NCBI GenBank assembly: GCA_022790755.1
Contig: JAAVXR010000097.1
Location: forward strand, 1 to 33,170
DNA from: Hespellia sp.
Lineage (GTDB): Bacteria > Bacillota > Clostridia > Lachnospirales > Lachnospiraceae
Length of the DNA: 33,170 nt
Reading direction: 5' to 3'
Below are positions 1 to 10,390 of the stretch, one piece after another. The position numbers and the translations under genes were made by a program. Under the pieces are notes generated by a model. The model saw nothing but the letters and a program-made list of their open reading frames with translations, had not been told where the DNA came from and made no database searches. Numbering within the stretch: position 1 is the first letter of the stretch; each line of letters starts with the position of its first letter.

Positions 1-63
1 GATGAACAAAAAACATTTGCTGCTTTCGTCCACCAAGTCGACAAATCAAAAGTTGCAGTATAG
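1..63 (+). CDS. hsdS: 3' end of a type I restriction specificity subunit gene (HsdS), partial
   Basis: Frame 1 is open from the window edge and ends at TAG 61-63, giving 20 residues with the core FAAFVHQVDKSK. This resembles the helical conserved region of HsdS subunits, where a QFAxFVxQVDKSK motif is followed by about 20 more residues. The bulk of the gene lies left of the window. It sits upstream of an Abi-like gene and hsdR, which fits a type I restriction locus. Odd: the frame stops directly after KSKVAV, where most relatives continue with another helix, so this copy may be truncated or recombined. The call rests on a short segment and on context. Confidence 0.6.
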   Translation, partial: DEQKTFAAFVHQVDKSKVAV

Positions 64-161
64 AACTATCTCATCGAATCAACTACAGTAATGGTCGACT
101 TTTTTCACATAAACATTTTACATAATATCTATTTTGAAGAAAAGAAATCGGAGAAACGAAA

Positions 162-1067
162 ATGGTAAAAGTGAACAGAAGAGGCGGTTTTTCTGATCGG
201 CAGGGAATAAAACCGGAGAATACAGATATTCAATTGAAAAAACTGGATGACAGAACCCGTACACAAATTTACAATCTGATTAGCGAAATTTACAATGAAT
301 TGTATTCAGGAAAAGAAGACTGGGCGCCTGAAATTCAAAGCTTCATAAAAGAAATTAAAAAAGATGTATTTTGTCAGAAAGTAGATGCCAGAAATAGGGT
401 GTATGAGGATTTCTTTTTCAAGGATGTAAACGAGGTCATAACAAATGCTCCGTATGACGATGTTTTAACGTTGGTTGAAGCTATTGTAGAATATTGGGAT
501 GAAAAGCTAGAAAAAAGATATGAAAAAAAGAAAAGGATGTATGGTGATTCGTTTCCGGTCGAAGAACACAGCATTTGCGAAGAATTTAACGAGCTGTTCC
601 AGAGAGAATATGTTGGCTATCGTTTTATAAACAAACAGATTTCTCCCATAAGTGACGATGTCGAGATTTCTACAATTGAGGAAACATTGGCCAATGAATA
701 CGATGCGGTAACGAGTCATTTTCAAAAGGCGCATAGCTTGTTGGCAGATCGGGAACACCCGGATTATGAGAATTCCATCAAAGAAAGTATCAGCGGTGTG
801 GAGGCCATTTGTGAGATTATCACGGGTGTCAGAGGAAAAGATGCTACACTGGGAAATATGCTGAAAAAATTAGAACAAAACGGTATTGTGATCCATTCGG
901 CAATGAAGTCGGCGTTTCAAATATTATATGGATATACGAGCGATGCGAATGGGATTCGACATGCGGGAGATATCGGAGGTAAGGCATCCACCTTTGAGGA
1001 AGCAAAATTTATGCTGGTATCCTGTTGTGCATTTGTCAATTATCTGAAAGGGGTTTCGGCGGATTAA
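162..1067 (+). CDS. AbiJ-NTD4 / abortive-infection type protein
   Basis: 301-residue soluble protein with no signal peptide or membrane helix. The N-terminal motif FSDRQGIKPEN (residues 10-20) followed by a charged helical region is typical, as I recall it, of the AbiJ N-terminal domain 4 family. The C-terminal half (about 170-300) has the helical signature NSIKESISGVEAIC (204-217) and a GIRHAG motif (264-269), as in the Abi-like C-terminal domains of the HEPN type. Such proteins are linked to phage-induced growth arrest, with RNA as the usual suspected target. Start ATG has GGAG eight bases upstream. The gene sits between an hsdS remnant and hsdR, 40 bases before the latter, so it is probably co-transcribed with the restriction system. 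Family assignment is good; biochemical role is inferred. Confidence 0.75.
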   Translation: MVKVNRRGGFSDRQGIKPENTDIQLKKLDDRTRTQIYNLISEIYNELYSGKEDWAPEIQSFIKEIKKDVFCQKVDARNRVYEDFFFKDVNEVITNAPYDDVLTLVEAIVEYWDEKLEKRYEKKKRMYGDSFPVEEHSICEEFNELFQREYVGYRFINKQISPISDDVEISTIEETLANEYDAVTSHFQKAHSLLADREHPDYENSIKESISGVEAICEIITGVRGKDATLGNMLKKLEQNGIVIHSAMKSAFQILYGYTSDANGIRHAGDIGGKASTFEEAKFMLVSCCAFVNYLKGVSAD

Positions 1068-1107
1068 CGAAATCTGCGAAATCAACTGAGATACGGAGGA
1101 AGGTAGA

Positions 1108-4100
1108 ATGACCAACTTTGATTTTCTGAAGAAAGATTCTCAATTTGATTCTTTTGCAGATGTGGCCATTTCGGCTGAAAGGATATTGAATATTGACAAG
1201 GAGGCGAGTGCGATAAACTGTCGCCGCGCCATGGAGTTTGCCATTAAATGGATGTATTCTGTGGATGATTGCCTGTCAATGCCGTATCAGGATACACTGT
1301 ATAGTTTGATGAGTGCAGAGGAATTTCGGGATATTGTGGGTCCAGATCTCTGGGAACGGATCGACCTGATTCGGAAAATAGGTAACAATGCGGCCCATAA
1401 TAATAAAAAAGTTACACTGGATCAAGTGAAATTATGCCTTGAGAATTTGTATTTCTTTCTGGATTTTATCGTATATTGCTATGGAAAAAACTATGAAGAG
1501 GGCCAGTTTCATGCAGAATTTCTGGAAGAATCCCGGCAGCCCAATTTGGAGAATATGCCGCAGATTTCAGAGATTGATCTGAAGACTCTTATTGCAGAAA
1601 ATCAGGCTTTGAAAGAACAGCTAACAGCAAGGCGTGTCGAACAGCAGCCGACCTACGTGCCGAAGCCGTTGGATTTATCGGAATATAAGACCAGAAAAAT
1701 ATATATCGATACCATGCTGATGGATGCAGGATGGGTAGAAGGAAAGAACTGGATGAATGAGGTGGAACTTCCAGGGATGCCGAATAAATCAGAAGTCGGT
1801 TATGCAGACTATGTGTTGTATGACGATATGCACAGACCGCTCGCGGTAATTGAGGCAAAAAGAACCTGTACAGATGTCGCGAAAGGTCGACAGCAGGCAA
1901 AATTGTATGCAGATTTACTGGAAAAGCAATGTGGACGAAGACCGGTTATTTTTCTGACCAATGGGTTTGAAACAAGAATCGACGACGGGCAGTATCCAGA
2001 GCGAAAGGTGGCTGCGATCTATTCCAAAAGAGATCTTGAGAAATGGTTCAATTTGCAGGCTATGCGGACAAGTCTGAATCAGATTAGCATCAATAAAAAA
2101 ATAGTCGGAAGATATTATCAGGAAGGCGCGGTTAAGGCCGTATGTGACAGTTTTGGAAAGAAAAATCGAAGGAAAGCATTATTGGTTATGGCGACCGGAT
2201 CTGGAAAAACCAGAACCGTGATTTCTCTTTGTGATGTACTATTGAAAAATAGATGGGTAAAAAATATTCTATTTTTGGCAGATCGTAATTCCTTGGTGAC
2301 ACAGGCAAAAAGAAGTTTCGTGAATCTTTTGCCGGATTTGTCTGTGACGAATCTTTGTGAGGAAAAAGACAACTATCAGGCTCATTGTGTCTTCTCAACT
2401 TATCAGACGATGATGCATTGTATTGATTCGGTTGAAGATGAGGAGGGGAAGCTATTTACTTGCGGTCATTTTGACTTGCTGATCTGTGATGAAGCGCACA
2501 GATCAATTTACAATAAATATAAGGATATTTTTACTTATTTCGATGCGCCGTTGGTAGGTCTTACGGCAACGCCAAAGGATGAGATTGATAAGAATACTTA
2601 TGAGATTTTTGAGTTGGAACATGGTGTGCCTACTTATGGATATGATTTGGCGCAGGCAGTAAAAGATAAATATCTTGTAGATTTTCTTTCTGTAGAGACG
2701 TCGCTGAAATTTATCGAACAGGGAATCATATATGATGAATTATCGGAGGAAGACAGGGAGGCATATGAGGATACCTTCCAGAATGAAAACGGGGAACTTC
2801 CGGAAAGTATCAATTCTTCTGCATTGAATGCATGGGTTTTTAACGAGGATACGATCAAAAAGGCGTTACATATTTTGATGACGGAGGGAATTCATATTCA
2901 TTATGGGGAAGCCCTTGGAAAGACGATTATTTTTGCCAAAAATCACAAGCACGCAGAAAAAATTTTGGAGATATTCGGAAAAGAATATCCGCACCTTCCT
3001 GGGTATGCAAAAGTAATTGATAATTACATGACTTATGCTCAGAGTGCAATTGATGAGTTTTCTGAGCCGGAGAAACTGCCTCAGATTGCGATTTCTGTAG
3101 ATATGCTGGATACGGGGATTGATGTGCCGGAAGTATTAAATCTGGTATTTTTCAAAAAAGTGATGAGTAAAGCAAAATTTTGGCAAATGATCGGAAGAGG
3201 GACCCGTTTATGTCCTGGGATATTAGACGGAGAGGATAAGCAGAGATTTTATATTTTTGATTTCTGTGGAAATTTTGAATTTTTCCGTATGAATAAGGGA
3301 AAAGCAACTGCGAATACAATTGCTTTGCAGGGGGCAATCTTTCATCTGGAATTTCAGATCACATACAAATTGCAGAACATAGAGTATCAGACGGAGCGGC
3401 TGATCGCTTACAGGAATGCGCTGGTGGAGCATATGAGCGGAAAAGTGAGGGAATTAAATCGGGATCATTTTGCAGTTCGTCAACATTTGAAATACGTGGA
3501 TCTGTATTCGAGCAAAGAAAACTATCAGACATTGACTTATGAAGATACTCTGCTTGTGCGGGAAGAATTGGCGCCGATGATTCTTCCGGATGAAGAGGAA
3601 GTAAGCGCGGTTCGATTCGACGCTTTGATGTATGGAATAGAATTGGCTTATTTGATTGGGGAAAAATATGGAAAAGCTCGCAGTGATCTTCTGAAAAAGG
3701 TGAACACAGTTTCTGGTGTGGGGAATATACCGGAAGTTAAGGTGCAAGCGGAACTGATTCATCAGATTTTACATACGGATTATCTGAATCATGCTGGAAT
3801 CAATGAGTTTGAACATATCAGAGAGAGTTTGCGTGATCTGATGAAATATATTCCGAAAAAGGAAGTGATTTACGATACGAACTTTGAAGATGATATTTTA
3901 TCCATTGACTGGAAAGAGGCGGAGATAGAGAATGATGATTTGAAAAACTATAAAGCTAAGGCAGAGTATTATGTACGCCAACACCAGGACGACCTTGTAA
4001 TTGCTAAGTTGAAGAAGAACAAACCAATGACCCGAGCAGATATGGATGCGTTGGAGAAGATTCTCTGGAGTGAATTAGGGACAAAAGGGGAGTATGAGGC

Positions 4101-4404
4101 TGAGTATGGGGATAAACCCTTAGGAGAGTTTGTTCGGGAAATTGTTGGTTTGGATATGAATGCGGCAAAAGAAGCCTTTTCGGAATATCTAAATGAAGTG
4201 AATTTCGATAACAGACAGATTTATTTTGTCAATCAGATTGTAGAGTTTATTGTGCGTAATGGGATTATGAAAGATTTGTCTGTTTTGCAGGAATCTCCAT
4301 TTACAGATCAGGGAAGTGTTGTAGATATTTTCACAGATTTGGAGGTATGGATGGGGATACGAAGAGTGATCGACAAGATCAATGCAAATGCGATGGCGGC
4401 GTAG
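1108..4404 (+). CDS. hsdR: Type I restriction enzyme, R subunit (HsdR, EcoEI-like)
   Basis: 1098 residues, full length for the family. Order of domains: DUF4145-like helical N-terminus (about 15-120, with a GNNAAHN stretch at 92-98); short coiled linker; PD-(D/E)xK nuclease with D234 and E249-A-K251; SF2 helicase with Walker A ATGSGKT (362-368), DEAH box D461-H464, TATP motif (486-489) and motif VI QMIGRGTR (693-700); then an EcoEI-type C-terminal helical domain. It would translocate DNA and cut unmethylated DNA when complexed with HsdM and HsdS. GGAGG lies eight bases before ATG 1108. hsdM is not visible and is presumed to lie left of the window. No clear terminator follows. All catalytic motifs look intact. 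Confidence 0.95.
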   Translation: MTNFDFLKKDSQFDSFADVAISAERILNIDKEASAINCRRAMEFAIKWMYSVDDCLSMPYQDTLYSLMSAEEFRDIVGPDLWERIDLIRKIGNNAAHNNKKVTLDQVKLCLENLYFFLDFIVYCYGKNYEEGQFHAEFLEESRQPNLENMPQISEIDLKTLIAENQALKEQLTARRVEQQPTYVPKPLDLSEYKTRKIYIDTMLMDAGWVEGKNWMNEVELPGMPNKSEVGYADYVLYDDMHRPLAVIEAKRTCTDVAKGRQQAKLYADLLEKQCGRRPVIFLTNGFETRIDDGQYPERKVAAIYSKRDLEKWFNLQAMRTSLNQISINKKIVGRYYQEGAVKAVCDSFGKKNRRKALLVMATGSGKTRTVISLCDVLLKNRWVKNILFLADRNSLVTQAKRSFVNLLPDLSVTNLCEEKDNYQAHCVFSTYQTMMHCIDSVEDEEGKLFTCGHFDLLICDEAHRSIYNKYKDIFTYFDAPLVGLTATPKDEIDKNTYEIFELEHGVPTYGYDLAQAVKDKYLVDFLSVETSLKFIEQGIIYDELSEEDREAYEDTFQNENGELPESINSSALNAWVFNEDTIKKALHILMTEGIHIHYGEALGKTIIFAKNHKHAEKILEIFGKEYPHLPGYAKVIDNYMTYAQSAIDEFSEPEKLPQIAISVDMLDTGIDVPEVLNLVFFKKVMSKAKFWQMIGRGTRLCPGILDGEDKQRFYIFDFCGNFEFFRMNKGKATANTIALQGAIFHLEFQITYKLQNIEYQTERLIAYRNALVEHMSGKVRELNRDHFAVRQHLKYVDLYSSKENYQTLTYEDTLLVREELAPMILPDEEEVSAVRFDALMYGIELAYLIGEKYGKARSDLLKKVNTVSGVGNIPEVKVQAELIHQILHTDYLNHAGINEFEHIRESLRDLMKYIPKKEVIYDTNFEDDILSIDWKEAEIENDDLKNYKAKAEYYVRQHQDDLVIAKLKKNKPMTRADMDALEKILWSELGTKGEYEAEYGDKPLGEFVREIVGLDMNAAKEAFSEYLNEVNFDNRQIYFVNQIVEFIVRNGIMKDLSVLQESPFTDQGSVVDIFTDLEVWMGIRRVIDKINANAMAA

Positions 4405-4514
4405 CGGCGAATGGCAGTGGGTAAAGATTTTTTCTAATAATAAAGAAATGATCTGTAAAACTGCACAATTTACTTTGCTATAAATGTTAATGTTGCACAA
4501 AAATAATAAATGGT

Positions 4515-4543
4515 TTGCAAATAGTGTTACATTGTGATATGCT
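4515..4543 (+). promoter_or_regulatory. Sigma-A promoter of the glycerol operon
   Basis: TTGCAA (4515-4520), a 17-base spacer and TATGCT (4538-4543). It lies just before the leader terminator and glpP, so transcription would begin near 4550 and read into the attenuator. Seen in sequence; activity is inferred. Confidence 0.6.
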
Positions 4544-4575
4544 TAACGTAGTTGAAGAAAGTTGCTGAGACGGTG

Positions 4576-4625
4576 AGTGCAAGAATGAACAACAGAAATG
4601 TTGGTATATTTTCTTGCACTTTTTT
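4576..4625 (+). terminator. Leader terminator/attenuator before glpP
   Basis: Perfect 10-bp inverted repeat AGTGCAAGAA (4576-4585) and TTCTTGCACT (4611-4620), 25-base loop, then a run of six T (4620-4625). It lies between promoter and glpP start, where an intrinsic terminator would abort the transcript. In Bacillus, GlpP with glycerol-3-phosphate prevents termination at such leaders, so this is the likely GlpP target, giving autoregulation of the whole operon. Confidence 0.75.
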
Positions 4626-4695
4626 AGTTGTCTTTTTGTCTTTATTTGGTGTTAATACGAATGTGTCGACAACTGGAAACAGAAAGGATCAGAAG

Positions 4696-5274
4696 ATGGA
4701 TCAGAAATTTTATGATGCAGTGGAATCCAATCCGGTGATAGCCGCCGTGAAGGATTTTGAAGGGTTGGATAGATGTTGTCAGGTGGAAGATATAAAAGTC
4801 GTGTTTATACTATTTGGCGATGTTTGCTCGATTGATGGAATTGTGAGGAAGATTCATGAGTCCGGAAAGATTGCCATGGTACATATGGATCTGATCGTAG
4901 GTCTGAGCTCCAAAGAGATCTCCGTTGATTTTATCAAAAATAATACATACGCGGATGGGATCATTTCCACGAAGCCCACACTGATCAAAAGAGGAGGGGA
5001 GCTGGGCTTGTACACGGTTTTACGATTTTTTGTGCTGGACTCCCGTGCACTTCGTAATGTAGAAATGATGGATCATCAGTACGCCGGAGTGCGGCCAGAT
5101 TTTATCGAAGTACTTCCAGGTGTGATGCCTAAAATTATTCGAAGAATTTGCAAGACGAGCAAGATTCCGGTGATTGCCGGAGGATTGATCAGTGATAAGG
5201 AAGATGTGATGGGGGCGCTCTCAGCTGGAGCGATTTCTGTGTCTTCTACGAATCAGAATGTCTGGTTTTTGTGA
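4696..5274 (+). CDS. glpP: Glycerol uptake operon antiterminator regulatory protein GlpP
   Basis: 192-residue soluble protein of the GlpP family, which senses glycerol-3-phosphate and antiterminates glp transcripts. Family hallmarks seen are NPVIAAVKDFEGL near the N-terminus, the HMDLIVGLSSKE segment, YADGIISTKP, EVLPGVMPK and the C-terminal PVIAGGLISDKEDV loop of this TIM-barrel-like fold. The frame is open back to a TTG at 4552, but that extension would be translated from the attenuator hairpin. ATG 4696, preceded by AAGGA, gives the usual N-terminus and length. It is the first gene of the glycerol operon and is followed by glpK after a structured spacer. No glycerol facilitator gene is present nearby. 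Confidence 0.9.
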   Translation: MDQKFYDAVESNPVIAAVKDFEGLDRCCQVEDIKVVFILFGDVCSIDGIVRKIHESGKIAMVHMDLIVGLSSKEISVDFIKNNTYADGIISTKPTLIKRGGELGLYTVLRFFVLDSRALRNVEMMDHQYAGVRPDFIEVLPGVMPKIIRRICKTSKIPVIAGGLISDKEDVMGALSAGAISVSSTNQNVWFL

Positions 5275-5288
5275 AAAGGAAGCGGAAC

Positions 5289-5369
5289 TGTCTATTGTGC
5301 CGATAGACAATGAAGTGATAGATCCGGGTATCACCCGGTATAATGAAAGGACTCGCGGTAACCGCAAGT
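5289..5369 (+). other. Three consecutive small hairpins in the glpP-glpK spacer
   Basis: The 162-base spacer holds three close inverted repeats: TGTCTAT/ATAGACA (5289-5309), CCGGGT/ACCCGG (5324-5338) and GCGG/CCGC inside a longer near-palindrome (5351-5369). None is followed by a T-run, so they are not classical terminators. They may mark an RNA processing or stabilising element that sets different levels for regulator and enzymes. A small open frame across this stretch looks fortuitous. Confidence 0.45.
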
Positions 5370-5433
5370 TATCTATGAAAGTATGGCTTTGTGATTGGTT
5401 ATTTCGCGAGAATCGAATAGCAAAGGAGGATGA

Positions 5434-6939
<1,506 letters not shown>

Positions 6940-6957
6940 AACTGGAGGATGAGCAAT

Positions 6958-8394
6958 ATGTATGACGTAATTATAATTGGCGCCGGGGTGTCTGGTTGTG
7001 CATCTGCAAGAGAAATTTCCCGATATAAGGTGAATGCATGTGTACTGGAAAAGGCGGAAGATGTATGCTGTGGGACATCCAAGGCAAACAGTGCAATTGT
7101 GCATGCGGGCTATGACGCGGCATCGGGTTCGCTGATGGCGAAGCTGAATGTACAGGGAAATGAAATGATGGAGCAGTTGTCTAAGGACTTGGATTTTGAG
7201 TTCAAGAGAAACGGCTCTCTGGTCGTTTGTAGATCGGAAGAAGACATGCCGAATCTGCAGGCATTGTACGAAAGAGGAGTCACCAATGGTGTGAAGGAAC
7301 TCCGTATTCTGAACAAAGAAGAGTTAAAAGAATTGGAACCAAACATCGCCGACGATGCGGTTGCCGCTCTGTATGCACCGACAGGCGGAATCGTATGTCC
7401 ATTCGGAATGAATATTGCGCTGGCGGAAAATGCTTACACGAATGGCGTGGAGTTCAAATTCAACACCGAGGTGACCGGTATTCATAAAATAGACGGCGGT
7501 TGGGCAATCGAGACGAATCAGGGAAAGTATGAGACAAAATGTGTCGTCAATGCAGCGGGAGTCCATGCGGATCTGATTCATAACATGGTAAGTGATAAGA
7601 AGATTACGATCACACCGAGAAGAGGAGATTACTGTCTGTTGGATAAGACGGCCGGGAACCATGTGTCAAGAACTATTTTTGCACTTCCTGGTAAATACGG
7701 AAAAGGAATCTTGGTTTCCCCGACGATTCACGGGAATCTGATTCTGGGACCGACGGCGATTGATATTGAGAATAAAGAGGGGACAAACACCACACGGGAA
7801 GGTTTGGATGAGGTACTTCAGAAAGCAGGAGAGAATGTAAAGAATCTTCCGATGAGATCTGTGATCACTTCTTTTGCAGGACTTCGTGCTCATGAAACAA
7901 ATCATGAGTTTATCATTGAGGAAGTCGAGGGTGCAGAAGGATTTGTGGATTGTGCAGGAATCGAGTCACCAGGACTTTCCAGTTGTCCGGCAATCGGCGT
8001 GATGGTTGCAGATATTGTAAAGGGAATCCTGAATCCAGAAGAGAATCCGGAATTTGTAGGAACCAGAAAAGGAATTCTGGATCCCGACACACTGACGAAA
8101 GAAGAGAGAGATCAGTTGATTCGCGAGAATCCGGCTTACGGAACCATTATTTGCAGATGTGAGATGATCACGGAAGGTGAAATCATCGACGCAATCCGCA
8201 GGCCGCTCGGGGCAAAATCACTGGATGGAGTGAAGAGAAGAACAAGAGCCGGTATGGGACGTTGTCAGTCTGGATTCTGTTCCCCAAGAGTGATGGAGAT
8301 TTTGGCACGGGAATGTAAGATGGATATGAAAGAAGTTACGAAGTCAGGCGGCAAATCTGCAATCGCAGTTGGTACAAATAAAGATTCAATTTAA
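6958..8394 (+). CDS. Anaerobic glycerol-3-phosphate dehydrogenase-like FAD protein (GlpA/COG0579 type) with BFD [2Fe-2S] domain
   Basis: 478 residues. N-terminal FAD fold: YDVIIIGAGVSGC with an acidic residue at the end of strand 2, and the KANSAIVHAGYD segment of the D-amino-acid-oxidase-like (DAO) family. The C-terminal BFD-like [2Fe-2S] domain has C399-x-C401 and C436-x4-C441. It oxidises glycerol-3-phosphate to dihydroxyacetone phosphate, passing electrons through the partner genes downstream; that role is inferred from context and family. Start choice: an ATG at 6949 directly abuts GGAGG (6944-6948), so the next ATG at 6958, spaced nine bases, is more credible. It lies between glpK and the NAD-linked oxidoreductase in one transcription unit. 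Confidence 0.88.
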   Translation: MYDVIIIGAGVSGCASAREISRYKVNACVLEKAEDVCCGTSKANSAIVHAGYDAASGSLMAKLNVQGNEMMEQLSKDLDFEFKRNGSLVVCRSEEDMPNLQALYERGVTNGVKELRILNKEELKELEPNIADDAVAALYAPTGGIVCPFGMNIALAENAYTNGVEFKFNTEVTGIHKIDGGWAIETNQGKYETKCVVNAAGVHADLIHNMVSDKKITITPRRGDYCLLDKTAGNHVSRTIFALPGKYGKGILVSPTIHGNLILGPTAIDIENKEGTNTTREGLDEVLQKAGENVKNLPMRSVITSFAGLRAHETNHEFIIEEVEGAEGFVDCAGIESPGLSSCPAIGVMVADIVKGILNPEENPEFVGTRKGILDPDTLTKEERDQLIRENPAYGTIICRCEMITEGEIIDAIRRPLGAKSLDGVKRRTRAGMGRCQSGFCSPRVMEILARECKMDMKEVTKSGGKSAIAVGTNKDSI

Positions 8395-8409
8395 AGGAGG
8401 CTTACGCAG

Positions 8410-9675
8410 ATGAATGCATATGATATTGTGATAATTGGCGGTGGACCTGCGGGCCTTGCGGCAGCAGTTTCTGCAAAGAAAAATGGGATCGAAAGCATTT
8501 TGATTCTGGAAAGAGATAAAGAACTGGGCGGAATTCTGAATCAGTGTATTCATAATGGTTTTGGACTTCACACGTTCAAAGAAGAATTGACTGGTCCTGA
8601 ATACGCAGGAAGATTTATTGAGCAGGTAAAAGAACTTGATATCGAGTATAAGTTGAATACGATGGTTATGGATATCAGTCATGATAAAGTTGTGACAGCC
8701 ATGAACCGTACGGATGGTATGTTTGAGATTCAGGCCAAAGCAATTATTCTGGCGATGGGATGTCGCGAGAGATCTAGAGGCGCTCTGAATATCCCGGGAT
8801 ATCGCCCGGCAGGAATCTTCTCAGCAGGTACCGCGCAGCGACTGGTGAATATGGAAGGGTATATGCCGGGACGTAAAGTAGTTATTCTGGGTTCCGGAGA
8901 TATTGGTCTGATTATGGCCAGACGTATGACGTTTGAGGGTGCAAAGGTACAGGTGGTAGCAGAACTGATGCCTTATTCCGGTGGATTAAAACGAAATATT
9001 GTGCAGTGTCTGGATGATTATGGGATTCCGTTGAAATTAAGTCATACAGTGGTGGATATTCGAGGAAAAGAACGATTGGAAGGTATCACCATTGCACAGG
9101 TGGATGGCAAAGGCAAACCAATTCCGGGAACCGAAGAAGATTATGAGTGCGATACACTGTTGTTGTCTGTCGGCTTGATTCCGGAAAATGAATTGTCAAA
9201 CGGCATGGGTGTGGATTTGAGTCCTGTGACTTCCGGTCCGATTGTCAACGAAAGTTTGGAGACCAATATTGAAGGTGTGTTCGCCTGCGGAAATGTATTG
9301 CATGTACATGATCTGGTGGATTTCGTTTCTGAGGAAGCGACGACGGCAGGAAAGAATGCAGCGAAATATGTGAAAGATGGTGTGGGAGCAGCAGAAGGCC
9401 ATATTGTAGAGTTGAAGGCTGTGGACGGTGTGCGTTACACGGTTCCATCTACGATCAATGTAGATCGCATGGAGGATATTCTAACTGTGCGTTTCCGCGT
9501 GGGTGGCGTCTATAAAAATTGTTTTGTAAGCGTTTATCTGGACGATGAGAGAATTATTCATAAGAAACGCCCGGTGGTAGCGCCTGGAGAGATGGAAGAT
9601 GTGAAGCTGAAGAAAGAAAAGCTCAAAGAATATCCGAATCTGAAGACGATTACAGTAAAACTGGAAGAGGCGTAA
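8410..9675 (+). CDS. FAD/NAD(P)-dependent oxidoreductase, partner of the glycerol-3-phosphate dehydrogenase
   Basis: 421 residues, pyridine-nucleotide-disulfide-oxidoreductase-like. FAD loop IIGGGPAGLAAA near the N-terminus, second Rossmann motif VILGSGDIGLIMARR mid-protein, and the family strand GVFACGNVLHVHDLVD that ends the FAD site. After about residue 330 a C-terminal extension carries a lysine-rich end. In Clostridia this gene usually lies between the GlpA-like protein and the DUF1667 protein and is thought to carry electrons to NAD or another acceptor. AAAGGAGG precedes ATG 8410. It is 15 bases from the preceding gene, so translation is probably coupled. No membrane segment is seen, so unlike E. 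coli GlpABC the complex would be soluble. Confidence 0.88.
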   Translation: MNAYDIVIIGGGPAGLAAAVSAKKNGIESILILERDKELGGILNQCIHNGFGLHTFKEELTGPEYAGRFIEQVKELDIEYKLNTMVMDISHDKVVTAMNRTDGMFEIQAKAIILAMGCRERSRGALNIPGYRPAGIFSAGTAQRLVNMEGYMPGRKVVILGSGDIGLIMARRMTFEGAKVQVVAELMPYSGGLKRNIVQCLDDYGIPLKLSHTVVDIRGKERLEGITIAQVDGKGKPIPGTEEDYECDTLLLSVGLIPENELSNGMGVDLSPVTSGPIVNESLETNIEGVFACGNVLHVHDLVDFVSEEATTAGKNAAKYVKDGVGAAEGHIVELKAVDGVRYTVPSTINVDRMEDILTVRFRVGGVYKNCFVSVYLDDERIIHKKRPVVAPGEMEDVKLKKEKLKEYPNLKTITVKLEEA

Positions 9676-9715
9676 CCTGTTTGTGCTGTGAATCTTGCAT
9701 AGAATGGAGGAAACA

Positions 9716-10072
9716 ATGGAAAAAAGAGAATTGATTTGTATTGGCTGTCCAATGGGCTGTCCGCTCACAGTGGAAATGAACGGAAAAGAAGTGGTAAGCG
9801 TAGCTGGTAATACCTGTCCGCGAGGCGATGCATATGCGCGGAAAGAAGTTACGAATCCTACCAGAATCGTTACTTCTACGGTAATGGTAGAAGGCGGAAC
9901 GGTGGATATGGTTTCCGTAAAGACGAAAGAAGATATCCCGAAGGATAAGATATTTGACTGTGTGAAGGCTCTGAAGGGAATTAAAGTAAAAGCTCCGATC
10001 CATATCGGGGATGTTATCGTGTCAGATGTGGCGGGCACGGGCGTGGACATCGTTGCAACGAAAAACGCATAG
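9716..10072 (+). CDS. DUF1667 family small cysteine-rich protein of the glycerol operon
   Basis: 118 residues with an N-terminal cluster C8-x2-C11-x3-C15 and C34 in TCPRGDAYA, suited to bind an Fe-S cluster or zinc. The family (COG3862) is almost always the third gene after the COG0579 and COG0446 flavoproteins, and is presumed to be an electron-transfer or assembly subunit. Start at ATG 9716 because GGAGG lies directly before it; an in-frame ATG 21 bases upstream has no such site. It is the last gene of the operon, followed by a hairpin terminator. Confidence 0.88.
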   Translation: MEKRELICIGCPMGCPLTVEMNGKEVVSVAGNTCPRGDAYARKEVTNPTRIVTSTVMVEGGTVDMVSVKTKEDIPKDKIFDCVKALKGIKVKAPIHIGDVIVSDVAGTGVDIVATKNA

Positions 10073-10109
10073 GTAAATTATAGTAAATCATATCGTTTTA
10101 TTTTATGAT

Positions 10110-10150
10110 CGGGTTAGATTCCTGGAAGGGATCTAACCCGAATTCTTTTC
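10110..10150 (+). terminator. Terminator of the glycerol operon
   Basis: Perfect 10-bp stem CGGGTTAGAT (10110-10119) and ATCTAACCCG (10131-10140), 11-base loop, then AATTCTTTTC. The T tract is imperfect, but the position 37 bases after the DUF1667 gene is right for the end of the operon. Confidence 0.8.
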
Positions 10151-10390
10151 CCGGTTTCCAGGGGATTTTCCGTACAAAACATGAATAGAAATTTTTTTAA
10201 ACAAAGGAAGATCTGTCAGTTTTCCATGCCATAATTTATAGAAATTTGCTTATGATACGTGTATCTCATCCGTTATATACCCGGAAAGTACATAAGAATT
10301 GAGGTAAAAAGGGCGCTGGAAAAAAGTGAAAAAGTCTATTATTTTAGAGAAAGAACGAGCAACGGCAGATATGAGAAAAGGAGAGAGATT

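Noticed and set aside
36..100. AAGTCGAC/GTCGACTT inverted repeat after the hsdS end
   Set aside because: Eight-base arms with a loop near 50 bases; no T-run directly after a compact stem, so not called a terminator.
10254..10265. GATAC-GT-GTATC short palindrome upstream of the first cupin gene
   Set aside because: Arms of only five bases and no second copy seen; not enough to call an operator.
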